This document shows positions 1 to 7,702 of a stretch of 64,000 bases of DNA, piece by piece. The first letter of the stretch is position 1, and the number at the start of each line of letters is the position of its first letter. The notes under the pieces are model-generated. The model searched no databases. It was not told the origin of the DNA and worked only from the letters and a program-made list of their open reading frames with translations. The stretch is from Pseudaquabacterium pictum (lineage in GTDB: Bacteria; Pseudomonadota; Gammaproteobacteria; Burkholderiales; Burkholderiaceae_C): NCBI RefSeq assembly GCF_005403045.1, contig NZ_BJCL01000001.1, positions 310,001 to 374,000 of the forward strand, given 5' to 3'. The position numbers were made by a program, and so were the translations under genes.

Positions 1-1486
1 CGCGGTCCATCCAGGTGGCCATGAAGTGGCAGCCGATGCCGCCCATCGCGCGCGAGCCGTCGGGCAGCTTGGTGCTGGTGTTGTGCGGGCAGCCGCTGCA
101 GAACCAGGGTTGCCGGTCGGCGCCACCGGTGGTGCCGGCGGCCATGGCGCGTTCCTTGGCGTCCAGCACGCCGAGGCGGGCGTCCATGCGCGCGACGATG
201 TCGGCCGGCACGCCGAGTTTCTTCAGCCGTTTGGCGATGGCCTGGGCAATGATCGCCGGGGTCAGGTCGGCATTGGCCCGCAGCAGCCAGTTGCCGCTGG
301 GGTTGGCCTGGCTCCATTCGCCGCCGGAGCTGTCGCCCTCCACTTCGTCGAACTTGCCCAGCACATTGGGCCGCACATCCGGCCGCCAGTTGTACAGCTC
401 TTCCTTCAGCTGGTACTCGATGACCTGGCGCTTCTCCTCCACCACCAGGATCTCCTGCAGTCCCAGGGCGAAGTCACGGGTGATGGTGGCTTCCAGCGGC
501 CACACCACGTTCACCTTGTGCAGGCGAATGCCCAGCTGGCGGCAGGTGGCGTCGTCCAGGCCCAGGTCGGCCAGGGCCTGGCGGGTGTCATTGAAGGCCT
601 TGCCGCTGGCGATGATGCCGAAGCGGTCGTGCGGGCCGGCAACCACGTTGTGGTTCAGCTTGTTGGCCCGCACATAGGCCAACGCCGCGTACCACTTGTA
701 GTCGAACAGCCGCGCTTCCTGCACCAGCGCCACGTCGGGCCAGCGGATGTGCACGCCGCCGGGCGGCATCTGGAAGTCCTCGGGCAGGAGGATGTTCACC
801 CGGTCGGGCGAGACATCGATGCTGGCCGAGCTCTCCACCACCTCCTGGATGGTCTTCATCGAGGTCCACACCCCGGCGAAACGGCTCATCGCGAAGGCGT
901 GCAGGCCCAGGTCCAGGATCTCCTGCGCGCTGCTGGGGAAGAACACCGGCAGGCCGCAGGCCTTGAAGATGTGGTCGCTCTGGTGCGCGGCGGTGCTGCT
1001 CTTGGCCACATGGTCGTCGCCGGCCAGGGCGATCACGCCGCCGTGCGGCGCGGTGCCGGCCATGTTGGCGTGCTTGAACACATCGCTGCAGCGGTCCACA
1101 CCCGGGCCCTTGCCGTACCAGATGCCGAACACGCCGTCGTGCTTCTTGTTGGCGGCGTCGAATTCCAGCTGCTGCGTGCCCCACACCGCGGTGGCCGCCA
1201 GTTCCTCGTTCACGCCGGGCTGGAACACGATGTTCTGCGCGGCCAGGTGCTGCTTGGCCTGCCACAGCGCCTGGTCATAGCCGCCCAGCGGGCTGCCGCG
1301 GTAGCCGCTGATGAAGCCGGCGGTGTTCAGCCCGGCGGCGGCATCGCGCTGGCGCTGCAGCATCGGCAGGCGCACCAGGGCCTGGATGCCCGACATGAAG
1401 GCCCGGCCGGCCGGCAAGGTGTACTTGTCGTCGAGCGTCACGCGCTCCAGGGCCAGGCGGATGGACTCGGGCAGCGGGGCGTTCAT
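1..1486 (-). CDS. indolepyruvate ferredoxin oxidoreductase, N-terminal part (cut by left edge)
   Basis: The frame opens with ATG at 1486 and stays open to base 1, so about 495 residues are present. The fused proteobacterial protein is usually near 1,150-1,200 residues. Visible are the N-terminal pattern YRGSPLGGYD around residue 68, long stretches typical of the pyruvate-binding and TPP-dependent part, and the cysteine motif WFCSGCPHN near residue 461. Family knowledge: these enzymes decarboxylate arylpyruvates such as indolepyruvate to the aryl-acyl-CoA with ferredoxin as electron acceptor, in the cytoplasm. The fused form joins IorA-like and IorB-like parts. A GGAG lies 13 bases before the ATG. 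The next gene upstream is on the same strand 131 bases away, in a locally AT-richer gap (about 1535-1620) that may hold its promoter, although I found no convincing -35/-10 pair. Substrate specificity cannot be read from sequence. Confidence 0.9.
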   Translation of the reverse strand, partial: MNAPLPESIRLALERVTLDDKYTLPAGRAFMSGIQALVRLPMLQRQRDAAAGLNTAGFISGYRGSPLGGYDQALWQAKQHLAAQNIVFQPGVNEELAATAVWGTQQLEFDAANKKHDGVFGIWYGKGPGVDRCSDVFKHANMAGTAPHGGVIALAGDDHVAKSSTAAHQSDHIFKACGLPVFFPSSAQEILDLGLHAFAMSRFAGVWTSMKTIQEVVESSASIDVSPDRVNILLPEDFQMPPGGVHIRWPDVALVQEARLFDYKWYAALAYVRANKLNHNVVAGPHDRFGIIASGKAFNDTRQALADLGLDDATCRQLGIRLHKVNVVWPLEATITRDFALGLQEILVVEEKRQVIEYQLKEELYNWRPDVRPNVLGKFDEVEGDSSGGEWSQANPSGNWLLRANADLTPAIIAQAIAKRLKKLGVPADIVARMDARLGVLDAKERAMAAGTTGGADRQPWFCSGCPHNTSTKLPDGSRAMGGIGCHFMATWMDR

Positions 1487-1617
1487 GGCATCTGGCTCCA
1501 GGCCGAAGAAGATGCCAGAGTGTAGGAAGTGCCGCCGGTGAAGTCTTTTCTTTGTTGGTCGCGATTTCCAGCTTCAGCGCAATGAAACCTGCGATTGAAT
1601 CGACTTCAGAGAAAGGA

Positions 1618-2271
1618 TCAGGCGCGAGCAGTCGATCTCCGGGAAAACACGGAGTGCCGCTGCCGCCAGCCCAGCACGGCCAGGCCCAGCGCCAGCAGGG
1701 CGGCCGGGCCGGGCTCGGGCACCGGGGCCAGCTGGAAGTTCGCGCCCAGCCAGCCACCCGGCGTGCCGTCGCTCATGCCGGGGTGACTCAGGCTGAAGAA
1801 GCCGTCGCCAAAGCGGTCGCCCAGCACGGTGACACGCGGGTCGATGCTGGCGGCGCCGGTGTCCGCGATGCCGAACGACGAGGCCACGCCGGCGTCGAGG
1901 TAGGCGGCGACCACATACACCCGGCCGGGCTGCAGCCGCAGCGCCGTCACCGGCGCAAACCGGAACAGCCCGTCCAGCGCGGCCTCGGTGCCGGCGGGCA
2001 CCACGGTCTGCAGCCGTGCGGCCGTGCTGTCGCCTTCCCACAGGCCCACCTCGGCGGCGGCCTCCAGCCCATCGGCCAGGTGGTCGTACACGCCCAGGCT
2101 GACCAGGTGCACATCGGCTTCCACGCGGAAGGCGAATCCCAGGGTGTAGGGCGCACTTTCGAAGGTCGGGCCCGGCTCGGTCAGCGTGATGGCTGACACC
2201 TGCGCCTGCACGGCCGGGGTGGTGGCCAGCACCAGCAGGCTGGCGGCGCAGGAACGCAGGCGACGGGACAT
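1618..2271 (-). CDS. PEP-CTERM sorted secreted protein
   Basis: The product is 217 residues. Residues 1-23 form a signal peptide ending VQAQ. Near residue 184 the PEP-CTERM signal begins (VPEPGPAALLALGLAVLGW), with a hydrophobic stretch followed by an unusually long basic tail of about 14 residues. Known of the family: such proteins are exported, then processed and anchored or released by an exosortase, often in exopolysaccharide-producing Gram-negatives. The central 150 residues look like an all-beta domain, and their pattern loosely recalls DUF4082. I cannot assign a function. No exosortase gene is in this window, but a TIGR03790 gene at 18.2 kb and a second PEP-CTERM gene at 19.7 kb are consistent with an active system elsewhere in the genome. 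Confidence 0.85.
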   Translation of the reverse strand: MSRRLRSCAASLLVLATTPAVQAQVSAITLTEPGPTFESAPYTLGFAFRVEADVHLVSLGVYDHLADGLEAAAEVGLWEGDSTAARLQTVVPAGTEAALDGLFRFAPVTALRLQPGRVYVVAAYLDAGVASSFGIADTGAASIDPRVTVLGDRFGDGFFSLSHPGMSDGTPGGWLGANFQLAPVPEPGPAALLALGLAVLGWRQRHSVFSRRSTARA

Positions 2272-2475
2272 GGTGCATCTCCGGACAGGTGGCGGCCCAG
2301 CCAGTCTAGGAGCGGCCCGCCGCGGCGCTGGAGATGCGGTTGAAGTTTGACAGCCGGTTTCCCTTGTTCAGGGGGCGCCGTGCGGCGCAGGGCGGCGTCC
2401 AATCTTTCACGGCGCCCGGTGCGGTCTGCACGCACCACGGCGACCCGCCCGAACCACCCCACACAAGGAGCATCC

Positions 2476-3288
2476 ATGCCTGTCCTGCCGACGTTCCGCC
2501 GCCTGCTGGCGGCTTGGTGCCTGCTGGCGCTGCCCGCGCTGGTGGCCGCCCAGCCCAGTACCGCCTTCGTCAAGCGCCTGTCCGATGTCGAGGCGCTGGC
2601 GGCCAACCTGGCGACGGCCGTCAACGACCTGCGCAACCAGAATGCCGCGCTGGTGTTCCAGGTGAACACGCTGGCCACGGACGTCAAGCAGCTGACCGCC
2701 CGGTCGCAGGCGATGGGCACACAGCTGAACACCCAGTCGGCCACGATCGCCAGCCTGCAGGCGGCACTCGACCAGAAGATCGCCGAGACCCGCAGCCATG
2801 CCGACAATGCCGCCAACCTGGCGCGGGCCAGTGCCAATGCGTACTCGGACAGCCGCCTGGCGCCCGTCAGCGACAAGCTGGTGCATGTCAGCCGCAGCGG
2901 CAACAACCTGCTGATCAACGGCGCCAACGTCTTCATCCGCAACGGCCTCGGCAGCACCTACAGCACCGGCAATGGCCTGGGCAACCTGATCCTGGGCTAC
3001 AACGAATCCCGCAACCAGGGCGCCGCCAACCCGGATGTGCGCACCGGCTCCCACAACCTGATCGCCGGCTCCGGCGCCAACTTCACCCGCAACGGTGCCT
3101 ACATCACCGGCATCAACAACACCAGCAATGGCCACCACGCGTCGGTCCTGGGCGGCACCGGCAACATCGCCACCGGCACCTACTCGGTGGTGGTGGGCGG
3201 CTTCAACAACCAGACCACCGGCAACTGGGCGACGATCCTGGGTGGCCGCGACCGCACCGCGGCCCAGCAGCTCGACCACCTGCCCTGA
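2476..3288 (+). CDS. secreted coiled-coil protein with YadA-head-like repeats
   Basis: The start ATG at 2476 follows AAGGAG at 2465-2470. The product is 270 residues. Residues 1-25 are a signal peptide (cleavage after LVAA). Residues 30-130 are a heptad-rich coiled coil containing AANLATAVNDLRNQNAALVF and similar segments. From about residue 150 onward come Asn/Gly/Ser-rich repeats of roughly 14-15 residues, for example SVLGGTGNIATGTYSVVVGG. This pattern is that of trimeric autotransporter heads (Hep/Hag, YadA), but there is no membrane-anchor domain, so it is not a complete autotransporter. A trimeric secreted beta-roll protein is likely, and its role is unknown. A TTGACA hexamer at 2347-2352 could be a -35 box, but no good -10 follows. 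The gene stands alone between a divergent PEP-CTERM gene and an Lrp regulator. Confidence 0.75.
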   Translation: MPVLPTFRRLLAAWCLLALPALVAAQPSTAFVKRLSDVEALAANLATAVNDLRNQNAALVFQVNTLATDVKQLTARSQAMGTQLNTQSATIASLQAALDQKIAETRSHADNAANLARASANAYSDSRLAPVSDKLVHVSRSGNNLLINGANVFIRNGLGSTYSTGNGLGNLILGYNESRNQGAANPDVRTGSHNLIAGSGANFTRNGAYITGINNTSNGHHASVLGGTGNIATGTYSVVVGGFNNQTTGNWATILGGRDRTAAQQLDHLP

Positions 3289-3340
3289 GCAGGCCGGGCC
3301 CCGCCGCTGGCGGCCAGCCGTGCGGTGGCCGGCGCAGGCC

Positions 3341-3359
3341 GTCGCCCGCCATGGGCGAC
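3341..3359. terminator. short hairpin after 2476-3288
   Basis: Arms GTCGCCC (3341-3347) and GGGCGAC (3353-3359) pair perfectly around a 5-base loop in the gap between the secreted protein and the Lrp gene. No T tract follows, so its terminator role is a guess. Confidence 0.3.
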
Positions 3360-3384
3360 ACTGCAGCCTGCACGCCGCCCCGCC

Positions 3385-3963
3385 ATGCCGATCCGCGACA
3401 AGAAGCCCATGCCCGCCAGGCCGACCGCTGCTGCAGCGTCGGCCGACGCCACCGCCCGACCGAACGGCGACCAGCTCGACCGCTACGACATCGCCATCCT
3501 CGGCGAACTGCAGCGCGATGCCCGCCTGTCCAACGCCGAGCTGGCCACCCGCATCGGCCTGTCGGCGGCGCCCACCTGGCGGCGTGTGAAGTGGCTGGAG
3601 GCCCAGGGCATCATCACCGGCTACCGCGCCGAGATCGACCGCCGCAAGATCGGCCTGGGCGCACTGGCCTTCGTGCGGGTGGATGCCGAGCGCAACAACG
3701 CCGAGGCCACCCAGGCGCTGGAAGACGCCATCCGTGCGCTGCCCGAGGTGGTGAGCTGCCACTACATCAGCGGCGCCGGCACCTTCGAGCTGCAGGTGCT
3801 GACCACCGACCTCGACGCCTACAGCCGCTGGGCGATGGACACGCTGTTCAAGCTGCCCAACGTCAAGGACATCCACACCAGCTTCTCGCTGGGCGAGGTG
3901 AAGTCGGGCGCGGCCCTGCCGCTGGGCCACCTGCGCGCCCCCGGCCGCCTGCCGCCCGCATGA
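3385..3963 (+). CDS. Lrp/AsnC family transcriptional regulator
   Basis: Starting at ATG 3385 the product is 192 residues; ATG 3409 is an equally possible start, and the first 25-35 residues are a low-complexity Ala/Pro leader not typical of the family. The AsnC-type winged helix-turn-helix lies at about residues 31-80 (DRYDIAILGELQRDARLSNA, then RIGLSAAPTWRRVKWLEAQG). It is followed by the RAM ligand-binding/oligomerisation domain ending near residue 175. Family members bind DNA as dimers to octamers and respond to amino acids or related metabolites. The stop codon overlaps the ATG of the next gene by four bases (ATGA), so the kinase-like/P-loop fusion is translationally coupled. I infer no specific target. 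Confidence 0.9.
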   Translation: MPIRDKKPMPARPTAAAASADATARPNGDQLDRYDIAILGELQRDARLSNAELATRIGLSAAPTWRRVKWLEAQGIITGYRAEIDRRKIGLGALAFVRVDAERNNAEATQALEDAIRALPEVVSCHYISGAGTFELQVLTTDLDAYSRWAMDTLFKLPNVKDIHTSFSLGEVKSGAALPLGHLRAPGRLPPA

Positions 3964-5552
3964 CGGCTGCCGACGACCATGCCGCGCTGCTGGCCCAGCT
4001 GCGCCGCCCCGGTGCCTGTGGCGGCCACCCCGATGGCGCCGGCCTGGTGCAGACCCACATCTCGTCGTTGCTGCTGTGCGGCGGCCAGGTCTACAAGCTG
4101 ATGCGGCCGGTGGCGCTGCCGTTTGTCGATTTCTCCAGCCTCGACAAGCGCCGCGCGGCCTGCGACGAGGCCCTGCGGCTGAACCGCCGCACCGCGCCGC
4201 ACTGGTACCAGGCGGTGGTGCCGGTGATCGGCGCCGCCGGTGGCGCCTGCATCCCGGCCGCCGGCCGGCCGCGTCCCGACGGCCCGCTGCTGGACTGGGC
4301 CCTGCAGATGCGCCGCTTCGACGACCGCCTGCTGTTCAGCCGCCTGGCTGCCCGCGGTGAACTGGCGCCGCTGCACATCGACGCCCTGGCCGGCGTGCTG
4401 GCCGCCTTCCACAACAGCCTGCCACCGTCGCCGCCGGCCTTCGGCGACCCCGCCGCACTGCAGGCCGCGGCGGCGCTGAACCTGCAGGAGCTGGCCACGC
4501 TGCTGGCCAGCCCGCGCTGGCAAGGCCTGCCGGGTGCCGCCGAAGCCGCCGCCAGCGTGGTGCAGGTGCAGGCCTGGGTGGCCCGCCGCGGTGCCGAGCT
4601 GGCTGACCGCATGCAGCAGCGCCGTGCCGCCGGCCAGGTGCGCGAAGGCCACGGCGACCTGCACCTGGCCAACCTGGTGTGGTCCGACGGCGCGCCGGTG
4701 CTGTTCGATGCGCTGGAATTCGACCCCGCGCTGCGCCACATCGACCTGGTCGGCGACCTGGCCTTCGCCTGCATGGACCTGCTGGCGGCCGGCCTGCCGG
4801 CGTTGGCCTGGCGCCTGGCCAGCGCTTGGCTGGAAGCCACCGGCCAGCATGACGGCCTGCCGTTGCTGGCCTGGTGGCTGGTGCACCGCGCCGCGGTGCG
4901 GGCCAAGGTGGCGCTGCTGTCGGCGCCTGGGGACGCCGCAGGCGCCGGCCTGCCCGATGGCCTGCAGCGCTACCTGGCGGTGGCCGCTGCACTGTCGGCG
5001 CCATCCGCATCACCGCCCTGGCTGGTGCTTACCTGCGGTCTGTCGGGCTCCGGCAAGACCGTGGTGGCCGGAGCGCTGGCCGAGCGCCTGGGCGGCATCC
5101 GGCTGCGCAGCGATGTGGAACGCAAGCTCCTGGCTGGCCTGCCACCCACGGTCCGCGGCGGGCCGGATCTCTACACGCCGCAGGCCGGCGCCGCCACCTA
5201 TGCCCGGCTGCAGCAGTTGGCGGGCGATGCGCTGGCCGCCGGCGTGCCGGTGGTGGTGGATGCCGCCAGCCTGCAGGCCGCCGAGCGCCAGGCCATGCAG
5301 GCGGTGGCGCAGCGCAGCGGCGCCGGCTTCCGCGTGCTGGTGTGCAATGCGCCACTGCCGGTGCTGGCCGAGCGGGTGCGGGCGCGCCTGGCCGCTGGCA
5401 CCGATGCCTCGGACGCCACGCCCGCCCTGCTGGACCAGCAGGCCACCTGGGCGCAGTGGCCGGGGCCCGACGATGCCGCCCACACCCGGTGGCTGGACAC
5501 CGATGCGCCGCTGTCCGAGGTGCTGGCGCGCGTGCAATCCCTGGCACTCTGA
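3960..5552 (+). CDS. fusion of aminoglycoside phosphotransferase-like and P-loop kinase domains
   Basis: The product is 530 residues. The N-terminal half (about 1-330) is an APH/choline-kinase fold with the catalytic loop HGDLHLANLVW near residue 232 and the metal-binding FDALEFDP about 15 residues later. The C-terminal part (about 345-530) is a zeta-toxin/AAA_33-type P-loop NTPase with Walker A GLSGSGKT near residue 360 and a downstream LRSDVERK element. This two-domain architecture is a known but biochemically uncharacterised proteobacterial family, often annotated bifunctional aminoglycoside phosphotransferase/ATP-binding protein. It is probably a cytosolic small-molecule kinase, and drug resistance should not be assumed. 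The start overlaps the Lrp stop, so the two genes share a transcript. A strong hairpin follows the stop. Confidence 0.85.
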   Translation: MTAADDHAALLAQLRRPGACGGHPDGAGLVQTHISSLLLCGGQVYKLMRPVALPFVDFSSLDKRRAACDEALRLNRRTAPHWYQAVVPVIGAAGGACIPAAGRPRPDGPLLDWALQMRRFDDRLLFSRLAARGELAPLHIDALAGVLAAFHNSLPPSPPAFGDPAALQAAAALNLQELATLLASPRWQGLPGAAEAAASVVQVQAWVARRGAELADRMQQRRAAGQVREGHGDLHLANLVWSDGAPVLFDALEFDPALRHIDLVGDLAFACMDLLAAGLPALAWRLASAWLEATGQHDGLPLLAWWLVHRAAVRAKVALLSAPGDAAGAGLPDGLQRYLAVAAALSAPSASPPWLVLTCGLSGSGKTVVAGALAERLGGIRLRSDVERKLLAGLPPTVRGGPDLYTPQAGAATYARLQQLAGDALAAGVPVVVDAASLQAAERQAMQAVAQRSGAGFRVLVCNAPLPVLAERVRARLAAGTDASDATPALLDQQATWAQWPGPDDAAHTRWLDTDAPLSEVLARVQSLAL

Positions 5553-5582
5553 GCCGGCCGCTGCCGCCGCACGGCGGCCGGC
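5553..5582 (+). terminator. hairpin directly after the kinase-like fusion gene
   Basis: Arms GCCGGCCGC (5553-5561) and GCGGCCGGC (5574-5582) are a perfect 9-bp inverted repeat starting at the base after the TGA. There is no T run, which is common in GC-rich genomes, so Rho-independent function is uncertain. Confidence 0.45.
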
Positions 5583-5689
5583 GTGGCAAATCACCACCGG
5601 CTGTGAGCCGTTTGCGGCCAGCATGTTGCGTTGGCAGGCAGAGGGTCTCGCCCCGAGGCCCGCCATGCCCACCGGCAGGAGTGCCCACC

Positions 5690-6340
5690 ATGTCCATCCA
5701 ACGTCCCCGTCGCCTGGCCCGCCTGGCCGCCTGCCTGGTGCTCACCGCGCTGGCCACTGCAGCCCAGGCCCAGCCCGCCGCCGACACCCACCTCGACTGC
5801 GCCCAGCTGCATGCCGAGCTGACGGCGCTGGCTGCCGGCCAGCCCGCCGCGGCGGCCGACAACAACGCCACCGCCGGCGCCCAGCTGCTGGGCGCGCTGG
5901 CGCAGCAGGCCGCGGCCCGCAGCGGCCGGTCGGCCGGCGGCCTGGGCAGCATGCTGGGTGGCCTGGTGGGCGGCGGTGCGCCAGTAGCGCCGGCCGCCCA
6001 GGGCACGGCCGGCCAGGTGCTGCAGCTGGTGCAGGTGGCCCAGGCGGTGCAGGGCGCACCGTCGGGTGACACGGCCCAGGCGTCATCCCAGGCCCAGGCG
6101 CAGGCCGCCGCCGTGGCCCAGGTGGCCACGCTGCAGGCCCTGGCCCAGCAGCGTGGCCTCGGCCGTGGCCAGGCCGAGGCCAGCGGCGTGCTGAGCATGC
6201 TGGGCGGGGTGCTCAGCGCCGCCCAGGCCGCGCAGCCGGTGGCCACGCCCGGCGGCGGTGCGCTTCAGCAACTGGCCGGCTCGCGCCAGGAGCAGCTGGG
6301 CGGCCTGTACCTCGCCAAGGGCTGCAAGGCGCCTGGCTGA
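5690..6340 (+). CDS. secreted Ala/Gln/Gly-rich protein of unknown function
   Basis: ATG 5690 is preceded by CAGGAG. The product is 216 residues with a signal peptide at 1-28 (ending ATAAQAQ). The rest is low in complexity: Ala/Gln-rich helical stretches (about residues 120-165) separated by glycine-rich pieces such as GGLGSMLGGLVGGG and SGVLSMLGGVLS. Two cysteines remain in the mature protein (DCAQL near residue 37 and GCKAPG at the C-terminus) and could pair in the periplasm. I do not recognise the family. It is monocistronic, bounded by a hairpin upstream and a double hairpin downstream. Confidence 0.6.
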   Translation: MSIQRPRRLARLAACLVLTALATAAQAQPAADTHLDCAQLHAELTALAAGQPAAAADNNATAGAQLLGALAQQAAARSGRSAGGLGSMLGGLVGGGAPVAPAAQGTAGQVLQLVQVAQAVQGAPSGDTAQASSQAQAQAAAVAQVATLQALAQQRGLGRGQAEASGVLSMLGGVLSAAQAAQPVATPGGGALQQLAGSRQEQLGGLYLAKGCKAPG

Positions 6341-6350
6341 GCCCGGACAT

Positions 6351-6408
6351 CCAGCGTCCTGAGGACGCTGGGTGCCTGGCGAAGCGGCCGGGCATGCAAG
6401 CCCGGCCG
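6351..6408. terminator. two adjacent perfect hairpins between convergent genes
   Basis: CCAGCGTCC (6351-6359) pairs with GGACGCTGG (6363-6371) around a 3-base loop. CGGCCGGGC (6385-6393) pairs with GCCCGGCCG (6400-6408) around a 6-base loop. The plus gene ends at 6340 and the minus thiolase ends at 6414, so one hairpin lies just past each stop codon. This fits a bidirectional terminator. Confidence 0.6.
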
Positions 6409-6413
6409 TGGGT

Positions 6414-7679
6414 TCAGCAGCGCTGCAGGATGGTGACGGCGCAGGCCGCTTCGTCGAAGCCCATCACGCCGCCACCGTTCTCCGCCAGGCCGATGTGGGC
6501 GCCAGGATGCTGGCGCTCGCCGGCCTCGCCGCGCAGCTGCAGCGCCAGTTCGTGGACCATCGACAGACCGGTGGCGCCCACCGGGTGGCCCTTGCTGACC
6601 AGCCCGCCCGACAGGTTGATCGGCTGCACGCCGCCGAAGCTGGTGGCGCCGCTTGCCACCCAGGCGCCACCCTGGCCCATCGGGCAAAAACCCATCATCT
6701 CGGCCTGGTAGAGCTCGCAGAAGCTGGTGGCATCGTGCACCTCGGCCACGCTGACCTGCTGCGGCGTGATGCCGGCCATCGCATAGGCGCGCCGGGCCGC
6801 CAGGTGGCTCAGCCCGGGCTCGTCCAGCCGCCGGTACTTGCCGCCGGTGAGCACCGCCGCCGGGATGCGCAGCGCGCGCTCGCGCACCGCTGCGGGCAGG
6901 GTCTTCAGGAAGGCCTCGGAGCACACCAGCGCCGCGGCGGCGCCGTCGCCGATGGGCGCGCACATCGACCTGGTCAGCGGCCAGCTCACCATGCGGTCGG
7001 CCAGCACCTGTTCCGGGCTGACCTCGAAGCGGTACTGCGCCAGCGGGTTCTTCGCGCCCATCGCGTGGTTCTTGCTAGCGCCGATGGCGATCTGCGCGGG
7101 GGTGCTGCCGTGGTGCTTGATGTGCCAGGCCGCCTGCATCGCATAGGTGTCCATGAACAGCGTGCCGCCGCCGTCCTTGGGCAGGAAGGGCTTGCCGGCT
7201 TCCTCGCCGGCCGCGGCGTAGTAGGCCATCCAGTCGGCCGGGTCGAGCTGGTCGATGCCGTTGTCGAAGATGGCCTGCTGCTTGGCCGCCGCGTCCGGCA
7301 CGGTCTCGGGCACGTAGGTCTTCTCCACGCCCATGGCCAGGCTCAGGTCGGCGGTGCCCGACAGCACATCCTTCCAGGCGCCGTGCAGCGCCATGCTGGC
7401 GGTGGCGCAGCCGCCTTCGACATTGGTCATGCCCACCCGCTCGGGGAACAGGCCCTCGCGCACCAGCGGCGTGAAGCAGACCTGGCCGCGGATGTTGCCC
7501 TGGCCCCACTGGGCCATGCCGCAGTTGCCGAACCAGGCATTGGCGATCTGGTCGCCGCTGTCCAGGCCGGCATCGGCCAGCACGGCCAGGTAGGCCTGGC
7601 GGGTCAGGTCCTTGAAACTGGCGCCGGGCTGCTTGCCGAAGCGGGTGCAGCTGGTGCCGATCAGGTAGGCGTCGGGCAT
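6414..7679 (-). CDS. thiolase family protein (acetyl-CoA acetyltransferase/SCP2-type)
   Basis: The product is 421 residues. The nucleophilic cysteine is in EGGCATAS (Cys91) and the catalytic histidine is in SKGHPVGATG near residue 360. The C-terminal region has AENGGGVMG rather than the classical CxGGGxG. This pattern fits the SCP2/lipid-transfer type of thiolase rather than biosynthetic thiolase. Reaction expected: CoA-dependent cleavage of a 3-ketoacyl-CoA in the cytoplasm, with unknown chain specificity. It lies 23 bases downstream of the P450 gene on the same strand, so the two are likely co-transcribed, and they sit opposite an acyl-CoA ligase. A pathway that hydroxylates, activates and then shortens a hydrophobic substrate is a reasonable inference. 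Confidence 0.88.
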   Translation of the reverse strand: MPDAYLIGTSCTRFGKQPGASFKDLTRQAYLAVLADAGLDSGDQIANAWFGNCGMAQWGQGNIRGQVCFTPLVREGLFPERVGMTNVEGGCATASMALHGAWKDVLSGTADLSLAMGVEKTYVPETVPDAAAKQQAIFDNGIDQLDPADWMAYYAAAGEEAGKPFLPKDGGGTLFMDTYAMQAAWHIKHHGSTPAQIAIGASKNHAMGAKNPLAQYRFEVSPEQVLADRMVSWPLTRSMCAPIGDGAAAALVCSEAFLKTLPAAVRERALRIPAAVLTGGKYRRLDEPGLSHLAARRAYAMAGITPQQVSVAEVHDATSFCELYQAEMMGFCPMGQGGAWVASGATSFGGVQPINLSGGLVSKGHPVGATGLSMVHELALQLRGEAGERQHPGAHIGLAENGGGVMGFDEAACAVTILQRC

Positions 7680-7702
7680 GGTGGATTCCTCCGTTCAGGC
7701 GC

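Noticed and set aside
26-1525. A 499-codon plus-strand open frame at the left edge
   Set aside because: The opposite strand translates to unmistakable indolepyruvate ferredoxin oxidoreductase; the plus frame is His/Gln/Ala-rich noise.
2347-2352. TTGACA as a firm sigma-70 promoter for the secreted coiled-coil gene
   Set aside because: No acceptable -10 hexamer lies 16-18 bases downstream.
3960-5552. Aminoglycoside resistance gene
   Set aside because: The APH-like domain is fused to a P-loop kinase in a widespread housekeeping-type family, with no resistance context or mobile element.
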